From a bacterium (GTDB lineage Bacteria > Armatimonadota > UBA5829): a DNA stretch of 64,000 bases. A program made the translations under genes and the position numbers. The DNA lies in contig JAJFVF010000021.1 in the NCBI GenBank assembly GCA_021371935.1, positions 62,001-126,000 of the forward strand, read 5' to 3'. The notes below the pieces were generated by a model, which was given only the letters and a program-made list of their open reading frames with translations, had not been told where the DNA came from and did not search any database. Within the stretch, counting starts at the first letter, position 1; each line of letters opens with the position of its first letter. This document shows, in pieces, positions 34,006 through 43,257 of the stretch.

Positions 34006-35216
34006 GATCGAACTCCATCGGCCAGAGCACCATACACCGAAAGCAGCCTGCCCCCTACTACCTGCCATGAATACTTCTTACAGACCAGGGCACGGCCGCT
34101 CCGTCCGATGCTGTCGGCAAGCTCGCGGTCCTGGAGCACCTTCACCACTGCATCCGCAAAGTCCGCAGGACTGTCGGCAAGCATAAGATGTCTGCCGGAC
34201 TCAACTTCAAGACCCTCGGCTCCTACCGAAGTCGATACGACAGGCAGGCCCATAGCTAAAGCATTCAATATCTTTACGCGCACACCGCTGCCTGAGCGCA
34301 GCGGCACTATGAATGCGCCACAGTCTTTCGCGAGATCGCGAGAATCGCTGACATAGCCGATCACCGCAACCGATGGATCGGACGCCAGAGCCTTGATCGA
34401 CTCAACAGGTCTTTGGCCTGCTATCGTTAGTGTGCACTCAGGCATCTTAGCCTTGACTAAAGGATAAATGTCGCGGCAAAAATACAGCATAGAATCTATA
34501 TTGGGAGGCCAGTACATCGTGCCTATCGAAAGTATGTTGTTTGAACCCTCGGTTCGCTCGATGTGCTGGAAATAGTCCACATCCACGCCTATCGGTACGT
34601 TCACTATATTGTTCAACTCGGAGCAGAGCCTGGTGAGTGTGGATTTATCCTCATCGCTTACCGTCAGCACCGTCGATGCCCTGCGGCAGATGTCCATCTC
34701 ATACCTCTGGAGTTTCGGCCACTCGATCCCCGCATACATGCGCACCGGCAAGCTCTCAGACGTATCGGCAAGGCGTTTGATAATCATAGACTCTACGTTA
34801 TGGTGGTCCAACACGGTCTTATAAGAGCCGCCAAAGTCCACAAACTGAGCCATTTGAAGATGATCTATATGGACCACGTCCGGCTGAAAATCCGATATGA
34901 TCCGGTCATATGCGCAGCGCATATCGTCCCTATAGTCGCGGCTGACTATAAACGATTTGCCCATTGTTATTGCACGTAAAAGATCATAAAGCTGTCTAAA
35001 TTTGCTGCGGTTCAACCTCACAAGATCGACCTTACATATCGACTCAAGTTCACTCAAGTGCTCAAGTTCATCGTCTGACCTGACATACGCCAGCACACGT
35101 ACGTCATGCTCGGCTGCAAGCGCTTTGAGCGTATAATACGACTTGATCTTGCCGCCTGAGTCCAAAGGCAGAGGGAATAGGTGTGCCAGGAACAGAATTT
35201 TGAGGCGCTTAGTCAA
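34002..35216 (-). CDS. GT4-family glycosyltransferase of the exosortase cluster
   Basis: 404 residues. The N-terminus LKILFLAHLFPLPLDSGGKIKSY is followed by DVVHIDHLQMAQF and DHHNVESMIIKR. The C-terminal donor-binding part has LSIGTMYWPPNIDSMLYF and VPLRSGSGVRVKILNALAMGLPVV. The LPLDSGGK and HHNVES features match the exosortase-associated sugar transferase subfamily (TIGR03087-like). It is translationally coupled to the next GT4. Confidence 0.82.
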   Translation of the reverse strand: MTKRLKILFLAHLFPLPLDSGGKIKSYYTLKALAAEHDVRVLAYVRSDDELEHLSELESICKVDLVRLNRSKFRQLYDLLRAITMGKSFIVSRDYRDDMRCAYDRIISDFQPDVVHIDHLQMAQFVDFGGSYKTVLDHHNVESMIIKRLADTSESLPVRMYAGIEWPKLQRYEMDICRRASTVLTVSDEDKSTLTRLCSELNNIVNVPIGVDVDYFQHIERTEGSNNILSIGTMYWPPNIDSMLYFCRDIYPLVKAKMPECTLTIAGQRPVESIKALASDPSVAVIGYVSDSRDLAKDCGAFIVPLRSGSGVRVKILNALAMGLPVVSTSVGAEGLEVESGRHLMLADSPADFADAVVKVLQDRELADSIGRSGRALVCKKYSWQVVGGRLLSVYGALADGVRS

Positions 35217-35234
35217 AGCAAGCTTCCTTTTGCG

Positions 35235-35879
35235 CTATTTCATCGCTCGTATCATAGGGTCGGAGGCCGACTGGATGAAGTCCATAATCTGGGTCATTGT
35301 CTCTGATTCAGAGTCGTAAACACCGCTTGTGACGCGGATGAATGCCCAACCATCTCTCGACGGATGAAGACGCGCTAAAGCCATGGACAATTGCTGTTTT
35401 GCAAAACTCGATTCCGTGTGTCTGCCTTGAGCCATCCAATAGACGGATATCATCTTCGAGCCGGTGTTTGTGTCCACAGCAACCAGCTTGACAGCCGGAG
35501 ACTTGTGACCGGCATACGGAATGAGCATGCGCGTCTGAGTCACATTATAGCCCGATCCGCTGAAGCACATCTCCGACATATGCCAGCCGCGCCTGTCATG
35601 ACCTTTGTAAATCATCATAAGATTTATCTGGTTGCCGTTATCGTCAATATAGTTGCGCACGAGAAAGTTTTCCTTGCTCACCATCCATCCGCCCAATACA
35701 TTCTTTGTCTGCTCGATATCAAGGCCGTCCGCACGCCAGGCTCCGATATGCCTGGGCATAGATGCAAGGTCGGCACTCGAAGCCGGGACGAAAGGCTTGC
35801 TGTGCGCCCAGTATGTTATTCCGGTCGATATGATAAGTAGTATGAATACTAGGCAGTAGTTCGGCGAGCGCTTAGCCAT
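35235..35879 (-). CDS. epsI: EpsI-family exosortase-associated protein (DUF3485)
   Basis: 214 residues with one N-terminal membrane helix (about 8-26) and a periplasmic domain. PRHIGAWRADGLDIEQ, NLMMIYKGHDRRGWHMSEMCFSGSGYNV and MISVYWMAQGRH are the EpsI core; in other systems this domain is fused to the exosortase C-terminus. The start lies within the exosortase gene (31-base overlap), so the two are translated together. Its role in EPS or protein sorting is not established biochemically. Confidence 0.88.
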   Translation of the reverse strand: MAKRSPNYCLVFILLIISTGITYWAHSKPFVPASSADLASMPRHIGAWRADGLDIEQTKNVLGGWMVSKENFLVRNYIDDNGNQINLMMIYKGHDRRGWHMSEMCFSGSGYNVTQTRMLIPYAGHKSPAVKLVAVDTNTGSKMISVYWMAQGRHTESSFAKQQLSMALARLHPSRDGWAFIRVTSGVYDSESETMTQIMDFIQSASDPMIRAMK

Positions 35880-36715
35880 TCAAACCCCCAGTTGATCAGA
35901 AAAAGCAATATTATGGCCACCAAAAACAAGATCGGGCTGGACCATTCATGATATATATGCATCGCATTCTCCCACCCCCACTGGTAGCCGACCAGAGCAA
36001 TTGTGGTAATGCGGACTATATTAGCGGCAAGCGCAATAGGAAGCGAGAATGCAAAGAGTGTCCACTTATAGGCGGGACGCAGGCGCGTCAGATATGCAAA
36101 AACCGCACTCACCCCAACCAGCGCGACAAGTGAACTCATCCCACTGCAGGCCGGAGCCACTTCAAACTGGTAGCCATCGACCGATATCTGAATGCCCGCA
36201 CGAGATACGTCAAGCCCGAGGAGGCCGAGTATGTGGGCTGTCGATCCACTGGCGAGAAGCTGCATCGGCAGGCCGAGGCGGTCGATCAACCCGCCGGGCA
36301 CCGGAATCATAAACACCATATAGGCAAGCGGAAATGCCATCAGCTTTAATAGTCCCTTGCCATGTAAGTATAGACACCCGCCAATCAGCAAGATTATTAT
36401 TGATACGCCGGACGGACCCGAGAGATCCAGTAGCATGCCCGAAAGATGAAGCAATAGGCCTAATAGAATTATGACAAGTCCCCATATTGAGGGCGATTTG
36501 CTCAACTGCACAGCCTCAGGCCACTTTTTCCATACAAAATAGCCGGAGACAAACGGCACCAGAAAACCCAGGCTGTACTGCGCATCTTCCATCCATTTAT
36601 TGCGCAGATAGGCAAATGTCGGGATATACATTATGACGGCAGCGACTATGATCGCGAATACCCATATACGCGCTCGTCGATCATGCCCTTTGCCGATGCC
36701 ATCGATTGTTGACAT
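35849..36715 (-). CDS. xrt: Exosortase (transpeptidase-like PEP-CTERM processing enzyme)
   Basis: 288 residues, about 8 membrane helices. The three catalytic residues are visible: Cys in VAPACSGMSSLVAL (about residue 190), Arg in ANIVRITTIAL (about 235) and His in IYHEWSSPILF (about 256). Exosortases act on the outer face of the inner membrane on proteins with PEP-CTERM signals. Three candidate substrates lie in this window. The subclass cannot be fixed from sequence reading alone. EpsI and two GT4 genes follow in one operon. Confidence 0.92.
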   Translation of the reverse strand: MSTIDGIGKGHDRRARIWVFAIIVAAVIMYIPTFAYLRNKWMEDAQYSLGFLVPFVSGYFVWKKWPEAVQLSKSPSIWGLVIILLGLLLHLSGMLLDLSGPSGVSIIILLIGGCLYLHGKGLLKLMAFPLAYMVFMIPVPGGLIDRLGLPMQLLASGSTAHILGLLGLDVSRAGIQISVDGYQFEVAPACSGMSSLVALVGVSAVFAYLTRLRPAYKWTLFAFSLPIALAANIVRITTIALVGYQWGWENAMHIYHEWSSPILFLVAIILLFLINWGFEWLSARRTTA

Positions 36716-36785
36716 ATTGTTGACTCCAAATCGCCTGTGGCCTGTATTGGAATTATACCGAATGGATCAATATACCTTCAGACAC

Positions 36786-36867
36786 CTAACCCGAATTATG
36801 CTCGTCGAGCATATTTCGGGTCCGGGCCGCGCATCATTCACGTTTCTCATGAATAATGCGCGCTAAT
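36786..36867 (+). repeat. Two-hairpin dispersed repeat, copy B
   Basis: CCCGAATTATGCTCG with CGAGCATATTTCGGG (15-base arms, near-perfect) is followed by GCGCATCATTCA with TGAATAATGCGC. It matches copy A at 30,043 in the same orientation. Here it lies between the acyltransferase and exosortase genes. The rest of 36,716-36,906 shows no gene. Confidence 0.75.
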
Positions 36868-36906
36868 GGATAATGCCATATTCCATTGCCATGCCGCAAC
36901 TCTTTA

Positions 36907-37950
36907 TCACGCAGTTGACGCTTTGACCGCTGTTTTTCGTTTGAGACACTTCTTTTCTATGATATGCCATGAGAGTGCGGCAAACAAGAGAACGAACGGA
37001 AACGATATGAGCATATTGAATATTGGACTCATCCTGCCGCCGCTTATCAGCATCACGGTTTGCTGGATCGGAAAAGCATATATATACATGCCGTAAGAGA
37101 AATCGCCACGCTTGGCAAAGCTCCAAAGATTGCCGCACGGCGTAAATGCACAATACATAACCAGATATGTCCCTAAAATCGGCAGCAGCCGGTCAAGACC
37201 GCCCAATTGAGTCGATACCAACAGTCCAACAAGCGCTGCAACAGCCAGCCATTTGCTGAGCCTGATATGATCGCGATAGGCATAACACAACATCCCAGAC
37301 GCAAAGAGCTTGGTGAAGGCAAGCATAGTGGATATATGCCATCTGTGCCATGTCCAACTCGCCGGCAGCGGCGCGATCATTACAAGCAAAAAGAGAATCA
37401 GTATTGGCCGCCTCTTGAGCAGCCCAACTATCCCCATTACGGCAACTATACAATAGCAAAGCACCTCGAAAAACAGCGTCCAAAGCGAACCGTTTACCGC
37501 ATTTGGGAAGGGATTTGATACAAAAACACCCGGCAGCGCATCGGAATTGCGCAGAAACATCGTGCCAAGGTATCTACAGGTCTGACGCTCGTGTAAATAT
37601 TCTGCAAGCGGCATACTCGTCACCATCGGACCAAGCACAAATGCCGTAAGCAGCACAACCACCGCTAAACCGGGGAAAATTCTCAAAAAACGTGCCCTCA
37701 CAAAACGCTTGATGTTTTGCGAACGGTCGTAACTGGCAGTAATCAGAAAACCACTGATTATAAAGAACACCGCAACCGCAAAACGCCCTAAAGTCAATTG
37801 ATCGTGAGTGAGCAGCACCATTAACTCACGCTTGTCTGTTCCCGTAGACAAGGGGAAAGCATGAGAAATGATGACCAGTGACGCGGCAAAAAAACGTATA
37901 AAGTCCAGGTTGTTCTTTCGAGTTTTTATGCAAGCCGACAAATAGCGCAT
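36907..37950 (-). CDS. Acyltransferase 3 family membrane protein (OafA-like)
   Basis: 347 residues, about 10 membrane helices. NNLDFIRFFAASLVIISHAF is the family N-terminus with the catalytic His of ISHAF. FFIISGFLITASY and KRFVRARFLRIFPGL, the R-x10-R-type arginine motif, follow. It most likely O-acetylates a sugar in the exopolysaccharide or its repeat unit. It lies 27 bases after the glycosidase-like gene. Confidence 0.88.
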   Translation of the reverse strand: MRYLSACIKTRKNNLDFIRFFAASLVIISHAFPLSTGTDKRELMVLLTHDQLTLGRFAVAVFFIISGFLITASYDRSQNIKRFVRARFLRIFPGLAVVVLLTAFVLGPMVTSMPLAEYLHERQTCRYLGTMFLRNSDALPGVFVSNPFPNAVNGSLWTLFFEVLCYCIVAVMGIVGLLKRRPILILFLLVMIAPLPASWTWHRWHISTMLAFTKLFASGMLCYAYRDHIRLSKWLAVAALVGLLVSTQLGGLDRLLPILGTYLVMYCAFTPCGNLWSFAKRGDFSYGMYIYAFPIQQTVMLISGGRMSPIFNMLISFPFVLLFAALSWHIIEKKCLKRKTAVKASTA

Positions 37951-37977
37951 CGGTGTATGGTACTCCTTGAACGGGGC

Positions 37978-40900
37978 TTAATTGACCTTTGCTGAAAACG
38001 TCCTGGTCCCTGTTTCGTGAGCGGCAATATGGTCCACAACCCACGACACAGACTTAGTTGCTGAGTCCCATGTGCCACCCGTCAGTTCGGCGCTGCCCGC
38101 ATTATAAGTCATATCAGCCGGCACACGCGCACTTATGGTGACGTTGGATGCGTCTGTTTCACCATTGTTCGTGTATTCTACCGTCACAGTGACGTCCTGA
38201 CCGGGAATAACCTCAGAAGCAGGCACTATTATCCGCAGGTCTACCTTTGCAGGCTTCAAATATATCTTGCAGGCAATGTCGGATTGCAGGTTCTGCACCG
38301 ACAAAACCAAACTGCCTCCGGTGCATGTCAGCTCATCATTGCTGCTCACGCTGCCTGTAGATGTATCCCACCACTCGACATCGTATACGCTGTCCTTGAG
38401 GCCGGTAAGAGTAACCGTACCGGATATGGGTGATACGCTGACACCATCGACGGCGTTCTTCCAAGTGCTCAAAGCATTGTCGATCCAGAGATGAGCTCGG
38501 TTGTTTGTCAGGTCCTTCTGGCCTATTGCGCGCAAGTATGGGTCGGTTGATGCAGCATCGGCATCGACATAATGTCCGTTCGCAAGAAGTATGCCCGCCA
38601 TGAAACTCTGGAATGCCGCCGCATATGTAAACTTTTCAGAATAGAGTCTGTCACACCACCAGTAGATATCTATTAAGCCACCGGGGTCAGTATGCGACCA
38701 AACAAGTTTTTTCCACCAGATCCCTGCACTGTCATTTGACAAAATCGGGTCCTGCTCGTTGGAACCACCGGTGTTGCATATCCCGGTCTCGCCCCTGATT
38801 ACGGGTTTACCAAAATTGAACGCACGCAGTATTCGAGAATAGGCGCAGTGATCCGCTACGACATCGTAGCTCTCAGGAATCATATACTCAAAACCACCAT
38901 TGTAATTGCTTACACAGCCGGTTGTGAGGTTTTCGATCTTGATATCATCTACCCATACAGTGCCGGGTTCAGATGAATGGTTGCCGACATGAGTGGGGCG
39001 GAACCACGCCATTGTCGCACCCGGTTCGGCAGTGCTTACAGTCCATTCCTTTGATATGTATGTCCAGTCATTGTCGCCGGAGGGAATTGCATATTGCGGA
39101 CCGGAATACTTCTCAAGCCAATCTCCACCATAACGCGCTGCACTCATATCAAACCAGAAACACCCCGAGTTGGAGTATGGCGTGTAGTTTTGCGTCTTTA
39201 CCCAAAAATTCAAGCGCATCTGATCGCCATTTTTCTGGGCAAACTGAAACTGCATGGGACACTGGTCCTGCGGAAGAAACGTTGAACTCGGATTTGCAGG
39301 CAAATTTACCTTCAGTGATGCGCGGCCAGAGTGTTTGACAGTCTCATCTATAGAGTAATTACTGCTGAGCGCTGTAGCAGTACATGGCAGCGTCCAGCTT
39401 CCATCCCAGCCCGGCCAAATTCGATTGCCGCCGGAAGGCACGTCCCACCCCATATACATATGTATATCAGCTATGCCTATATCCGAATCCGACCACATCA
39501 CCGGCGCAACTGAGTGCCAGTTCGACGAGCCGACAAGATGCTCATTGGGATCATACGTTTTCATATATCTGCCGAGAGCCGCCACAGCATCTTGATGCGC
39601 GGAACTGTTTGGGTCACCCTCATTCACGAACTCAAAACTATGTATAGCCGTACAATAACCCCATCTGGCAATCAGGTATCTCCAAAAATATGTCTGGTAT
39701 GTGCGAGATGCATGCGTATCGCTTGCGTAGACATTTTCAGCAGACTTTGTCCCCCAAGTGCCATCGCTCTGTATACAGCCGAAGAACGAATCACCAGCCT
39801 CCTCTATTACGGCTTTTACATAAACATCGTTTGATTGCGCTGCACTTACGAACTGATCGATATTCCAGGCTATCTTCTGAGAATAGCTGTTTTGAGGCTG
39901 AAAATCAGCGCGCTGCAGCAGTTCGGGACCGTATTGACCACCGCCAAAGTCCTCCTTCAGCGATAAATCAGAGAGATAGGCTGAACCTGATGTCGCTCCC
40001 AGCACACCGACATATACACGGAACTGGTAATTGCTTCCCGAACTCAGGCTGAGAGTAAGCTCCTGCCAATCGTTGTTTCCGCTCAGCCTGGTGGACTGTT
40101 TACCAGTCTGAAGCTCCGCCAGATATACACCGCAGCCGTCCGACCCGGATAGACCCACTGTCTTTACAGTCCCCTTGAACTGATAAGTGGTGTTCTTCTT
40201 AACCGGGAGCCACGTGTTTATGCACTCCCAAACAGTGCCGGTGTTTGGAAGCAGGCATGAAGTAATGTGATTCGGTCTGACATAATCCGTGCTGTATGTG
40301 ATATTCTTCCAAACCGGATCCCCACCCTGACCGCCGGCGCCAAATAGCGGGAACTGGGTGCTGCTGCTCTGCCACCAGGATCTTACCAGATTGACCCCTA
40401 TGCTCTTAAGAGTCGACATTTGATCGGTGGCGGCACTGGTGCAGCCTATCAGCGGTAGATATTTGCCGTCAGTAAGCTCAAAGTAGCGTTTGTCGTTCTC
40501 TGCTACTCTTACAAAGCCATGATTGTCACTTGAAACGCACTCGAAAGAAAATACGTTGCCGTAAGACGTACCGGAGGCATCAGTGACGCGAATTCTGCCA
40601 TACCAAGTGCCCAACGCCGTTGGAGCATAACGGACCTTCCACACAGGCGAGCCTGATGGATACACCCACAATGCGCCTGTGTCTATTGCCAAAGATGGGT
40701 TTGTCGAGTCAGTTGAATAGTCCAGACAATAAAAGCCTGGCTGGACAACTGCATCGCTCCAATCCGTCGCCCCCGGCGGCAGAAAAATCCCATCCACCGT
40801 TACACCCACTCCAGATGGGACCGCATTCGGATGGTCGGTCGTGTTTGCAGCAGGACTTGCATCATATGGCCAATATGGGTTCGTCGCAACCGTTGTTATG

Positions 40901-41040
40901 GAGAAAGTTGCCTCGAACTTGTTGTATAACCCAACACTTGTCGAAGCGGAAACCGTTCCCACTGTCGGAGTACATATGGCCGGATTTGCTAAAAATAAAA
41001 CCGCTGCTATTATCAAAAGCCTTTTGGTTATCATGTTCAT
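37978..41040 (-). CDS. Secreted multidomain glycoside-hydrolase-like protein (DUF5060, CBM-like, DUF11)
   Basis: 1020 residues with a signal peptide (1-23). DUF5060-like N-terminal part (WKVRYAPTALGTWYGRIRV; HGFVRVAENDKRYFELTDGK). A clan-A TIM barrel follows: FVNEGDPN holds the likely acid/base Glu and PVIRGETGI the likely nucleophile Glu. Two carbohydrate-binding-type jelly rolls appear to be inserted (about 265-360 and 560-690). A DUF11 repeat (about 935-1019) ends the protein, with no PEP-CTERM tail. It probably trims or releases the polysaccharide made by this locus, since depolymerases often sit in EPS operons. Confidence 0.72.
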   Translation of the reverse strand: MNMITKRLLIIAAVLFLANPAICTPTVGTVSASTSVGLYNKFEATFSITTVATNPYWPYDASPAANTTDHPNAVPSGVGVTVDGIFLPPGATDWSDAVVQPGFYCLDYSTDSTNPSLAIDTGALWVYPSGSPVWKVRYAPTALGTWYGRIRVTDASGTSYGNVFSFECVSSDNHGFVRVAENDKRYFELTDGKYLPLIGCTSAATDQMSTLKSIGVNLVRSWWQSSSTQFPLFGAGGQGGDPVWKNITYSTDYVRPNHITSCLLPNTGTVWECINTWLPVKKNTTYQFKGTVKTVGLSGSDGCGVYLAELQTGKQSTRLSGNNDWQELTLSLSSGSNYQFRVYVGVLGATSGSAYLSDLSLKEDFGGGQYGPELLQRADFQPQNSYSQKIAWNIDQFVSAAQSNDVYVKAVIEEAGDSFFGCIQSDGTWGTKSAENVYASDTHASRTYQTYFWRYLIARWGYCTAIHSFEFVNEGDPNSSAHQDAVAALGRYMKTYDPNEHLVGSSNWHSVAPVMWSDSDIGIADIHMYMGWDVPSGGNRIWPGWDGSWTLPCTATALSSNYSIDETVKHSGRASLKVNLPANPSSTFLPQDQCPMQFQFAQKNGDQMRLNFWVKTQNYTPYSNSGCFWFDMSAARYGGDWLEKYSGPQYAIPSGDNDWTYISKEWTVSTAEPGATMAWFRPTHVGNHSSEPGTVWVDDIKIENLTTGCVSNYNGGFEYMIPESYDVVADHCAYSRILRAFNFGKPVIRGETGICNTGGSNEQDPILSNDSAGIWWKKLVWSHTDPGGLIDIYWWCDRLYSEKFTYAAAFQSFMAGILLANGHYVDADAASTDPYLRAIGQKDLTNNRAHLWIDNALSTWKNAVDGVSVSPISGTVTLTGLKDSVYDVEWWDTSTGSVSSNDELTCTGGSLVLSVQNLQSDIACKIYLKPAKVDLRIIVPASEVIPGQDVTVTVEYTNNGETDASNVTISARVPADMTYNAGSAELTGGTWDSATKSVSWVVDHIAAHETGTRTFSAKVN

Positions 41041-41088
41041 ACTCTACCCATTCCAGACTCTGTGTCTATACATTCACCGCGCAAAAAC

Positions 41089-42189
41089 TCATCTGACAGC
41101 ATCCTTATATGCAGCAAGCGTGCTGTGGGCTATCTCATGCCACGAAAAAGCCGATGCTCTGCGTAAACCAGCTTCACCAAGGCTCTTACACAACTCCTCA
41201 TGGTCAACTAAAACGTCCATTTTGTCCGCAAGGTCGACCGCGTCGCCGGGATCAAAATAGAGCGCCGCATCACCTAGAACTTCAGGCATCGATGCTCTGT
41301 CGGAAGATATGACCGCAGCTCCACAGGCCATTGCCTCAAGCGGCGGCAGTCCAAAGCCCTCATCCAGACTTGGAAACACAAACGCCAAACACTCACTATA
41401 CAAGCATTGCAGCGTTCGGTCATCAACTTGTGACTTTATGTCGATAAGCGAAAATACACCAAACTCATTAGCCTCACGCTCGACAAGTCGCTGCGCAGCA
41501 GGATGCGATGCCACGATCATTAGCCTGCATTGCTCACGCGCCAAACGCGTCTGCGAAAAAGCCTGTATCACCAACGATGTGTTCTTCCTGCGGTCAACTG
41601 ACGCAAGAACCAGTAGATATGGCTTTGTTGACGCAGAGTCTGGATCAACACAGACCTCTCTGCTCTCTGGTTTGGCCCGTGCAGCCTCATATGTCACGAC
41701 AATCTTGCGATCGCATCCGAATCTGCTCGCGATCCGATCCCGAGAATAGTTCGATACCGTTATTACCGAGTTTGCGCGAGTAATAGATATACCAGTCATC
41801 ATGGCAGAATACCGTCTGAGAATCTCAGACTTCACGGACGCACATCGCGCTTTTGAATCGAGCGATATGCAGTCATGCAACGTGACAACAGATGGAACAC
41901 TTATGCCGACAAGACCGTAATTCGCCGGAAAGTGAACCACATCCGGGTTATCGGAGTTTATATGTTTGCGCAAATAAAACCAGTCGGACCAAAGCCTTCC
42001 ACCCGACACGTCGATTGTTAATGAACGCACTGGAATGCGTATACCCTCTAAATCTGACGGTGAATAGACATACAATAGATATTCGTTGTCCGTATCGACT
42101 TCAGCAAGCCCCTCAAGCAGACCGATGAGATACGTCCTAAAACCACCAGCCTGCCCGCGAAGCTCTCTGCAATCTATTGCTATTTTCAT
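41089..42189 (-). CDS. GT4-family glycosyltransferase
   Basis: 366 residues. N-terminal MKIAIDCRELRGQAGGFRTYL (glycine-rich acceptor loop), VVHFPANYGL and VVTLHDCISL. C-terminal VLASVDRRKNTSLVIQAF and FVFPSLDEGFGLPPLEAMACG, the classical E-G-F-G-L-P-x-L-E motif. It resembles mannosyl/rhamnosyltransferases of EPS loci. A piece of its start codon region is duplicated at about 43,229-43,256. Confidence 0.88.
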   Translation of the reverse strand: MKIAIDCRELRGQAGGFRTYLIGLLEGLAEVDTDNEYLLYVYSPSDLEGIRIPVRSLTIDVSGGRLWSDWFYLRKHINSDNPDVVHFPANYGLVGISVPSVVTLHDCISLDSKARCASVKSEILRRYSAMMTGISITRANSVITVSNYSRDRIASRFGCDRKIVVTYEAARAKPESREVCVDPDSASTKPYLLVLASVDRRKNTSLVIQAFSQTRLAREQCRLMIVASHPAAQRLVEREANEFGVFSLIDIKSQVDDRTLQCLYSECLAFVFPSLDEGFGLPPLEAMACGAAVISSDRASMPEVLGDAALYFDPGDAVDLADKMDVLVDHEELCKSLGEAGLRRASAFSWHEIAHSTLAAYKDAVR

Positions 42190-42192
42190 AAC

Positions 42193-43080
42193 CTACCAGC
42201 CACCGCGAAGTCCCCTGAAAAAACACCTGTCAGGAACACCCGCAAGGCAAAAACGCACAGCTACAAGCGCCCGACTGAGCGCTGTAAACGGAGAACATCG
42301 CACATGCCTGATTGCTGAAGCACCATAGAAACGCGCCAGCCGACCACGTAATGCACCGCGATTTTTAGCCTTCGATATACTCTCGAAAAGTCTGGGTAGA
42401 CAACGCGGATTTGCAAAACATTTCTCACGCATAATGCGCCCGGTCTGGGCACTGCGAGACCACGGAGTTGTGGTCGCACCCTGCGGCCCTACCCTGAATG
42501 CTGCCACGATGTCTTGACACGCCGCAATTTTGCCGAAAAGGGCTATTCGCAGTGTGAGGTCCCGATCCTGACCAGGAATTAGCTCGGGATCCATGCCGCC
42601 TACCGATAATACGGCTGTTCTTGACATCAATGATGCACCCATAGGTATGCCGATATCCGCAACAGTGTGCGCAAATAGATCACCCTCCATTGTGGGCAAT
42701 ATCGTCTCGATGAACTCACCATCATCATTCACGCAGTTATATGCGCCGTAAGTCCACTCCGCTCCGGTCTGCCTTGCCCGCGCCAAGAGAGCCGCATATG
42801 CGCCGGGGAGCATATAATCGTCATCACCGGAAATATGTATATACTCACCCTTGGCCATGGCCAGAGCCGCATTCCATGCATAACACCTGTTCACTCTGTT
42901 GGTATTGTATATACTCACACGGGAATCGTTCTGCCAGTCGGCAGGCTGCAGCGGTTCGCCGGCGTCATTTAACACTATGACCTCGAACTCGGCGTCAAGC
43001 TGCTGCGCAAGCACAGTCTCTACCGACCGAGCCAGCAATTGTTCCCTGTTAAAAGTCGCTATAATACATGTTATGGTCAT
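42193..43080 (-). CDS. GT2-family glycosyltransferase, duplicate A
   Basis: 295 residues. GT-A fold with ITCIIATFNREQLLARS, EVIVLNDAG and the DxD-type metal site ISGDDDYMLPGAY (residues about 84-87). The C-terminus carries FRVGPQGATTTPWS. It is a close paralogue of the gene at 43,258-44,145, created by a tandem duplication, and both remain open, so they may add two related residues. It starts 8 bases after the stop of a degraded glycosyltransferase tail. Confidence 0.88.
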   Translation of the reverse strand: MTITCIIATFNREQLLARSVETVLAQQLDAEFEVIVLNDAGEPLQPADWQNDSRVSIYNTNRVNRCYAWNAALAMAKGEYIHISGDDDYMLPGAYAALLARARQTGAEWTYGAYNCVNDDGEFIETILPTMEGDLFAHTVADIGIPMGASLMSRTAVLSVGGMDPELIPGQDRDLTLRIALFGKIAACQDIVAAFRVGPQGATTTPWSRSAQTGRIMREKCFANPRCLPRLFESISKAKNRGALRGRLARFYGASAIRHVRCSPFTALSRALVAVRFCLAGVPDRCFFRGLRGGW

Positions 43081-43082
43081 TG

Positions 43083-43257
43083 AACTGTCTATACCTGCTT
43101 CATTTCAGCTCTATACTTCTTCACACAAAATATTGCCGCACAGCTTATAAGCCTTGATATGACGGCAGCCACTACTTTGGCCAACCAAGAATGAGATTTG
43201 CGTATGAGCATCCCATAGCTTCCAAAGCTCTCTGCAATCTATTGCAATCTCCGTTAT
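43083..43257 (-). pseudogene. Chimeric scar of a tandem duplication (start of one GT4 joined to the tail of another)
   Basis: Read on the minus strand, 43257-43229 repeats the start of the gene at 42,189 (ATTGCAATAGATTGCAGAG), but its ATG has become ACG. At about 43,225 the text switches to EAMGCSYANLI and then KVVAAVISRLISCAAIF and KKYRAEMKQV, the C-terminal part of the gene at 44,154-45,443, with about 85 bases deleted inside. It marks the junction where the duplicated unit was joined and is not expected to give a protein. Confidence 0.8.
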
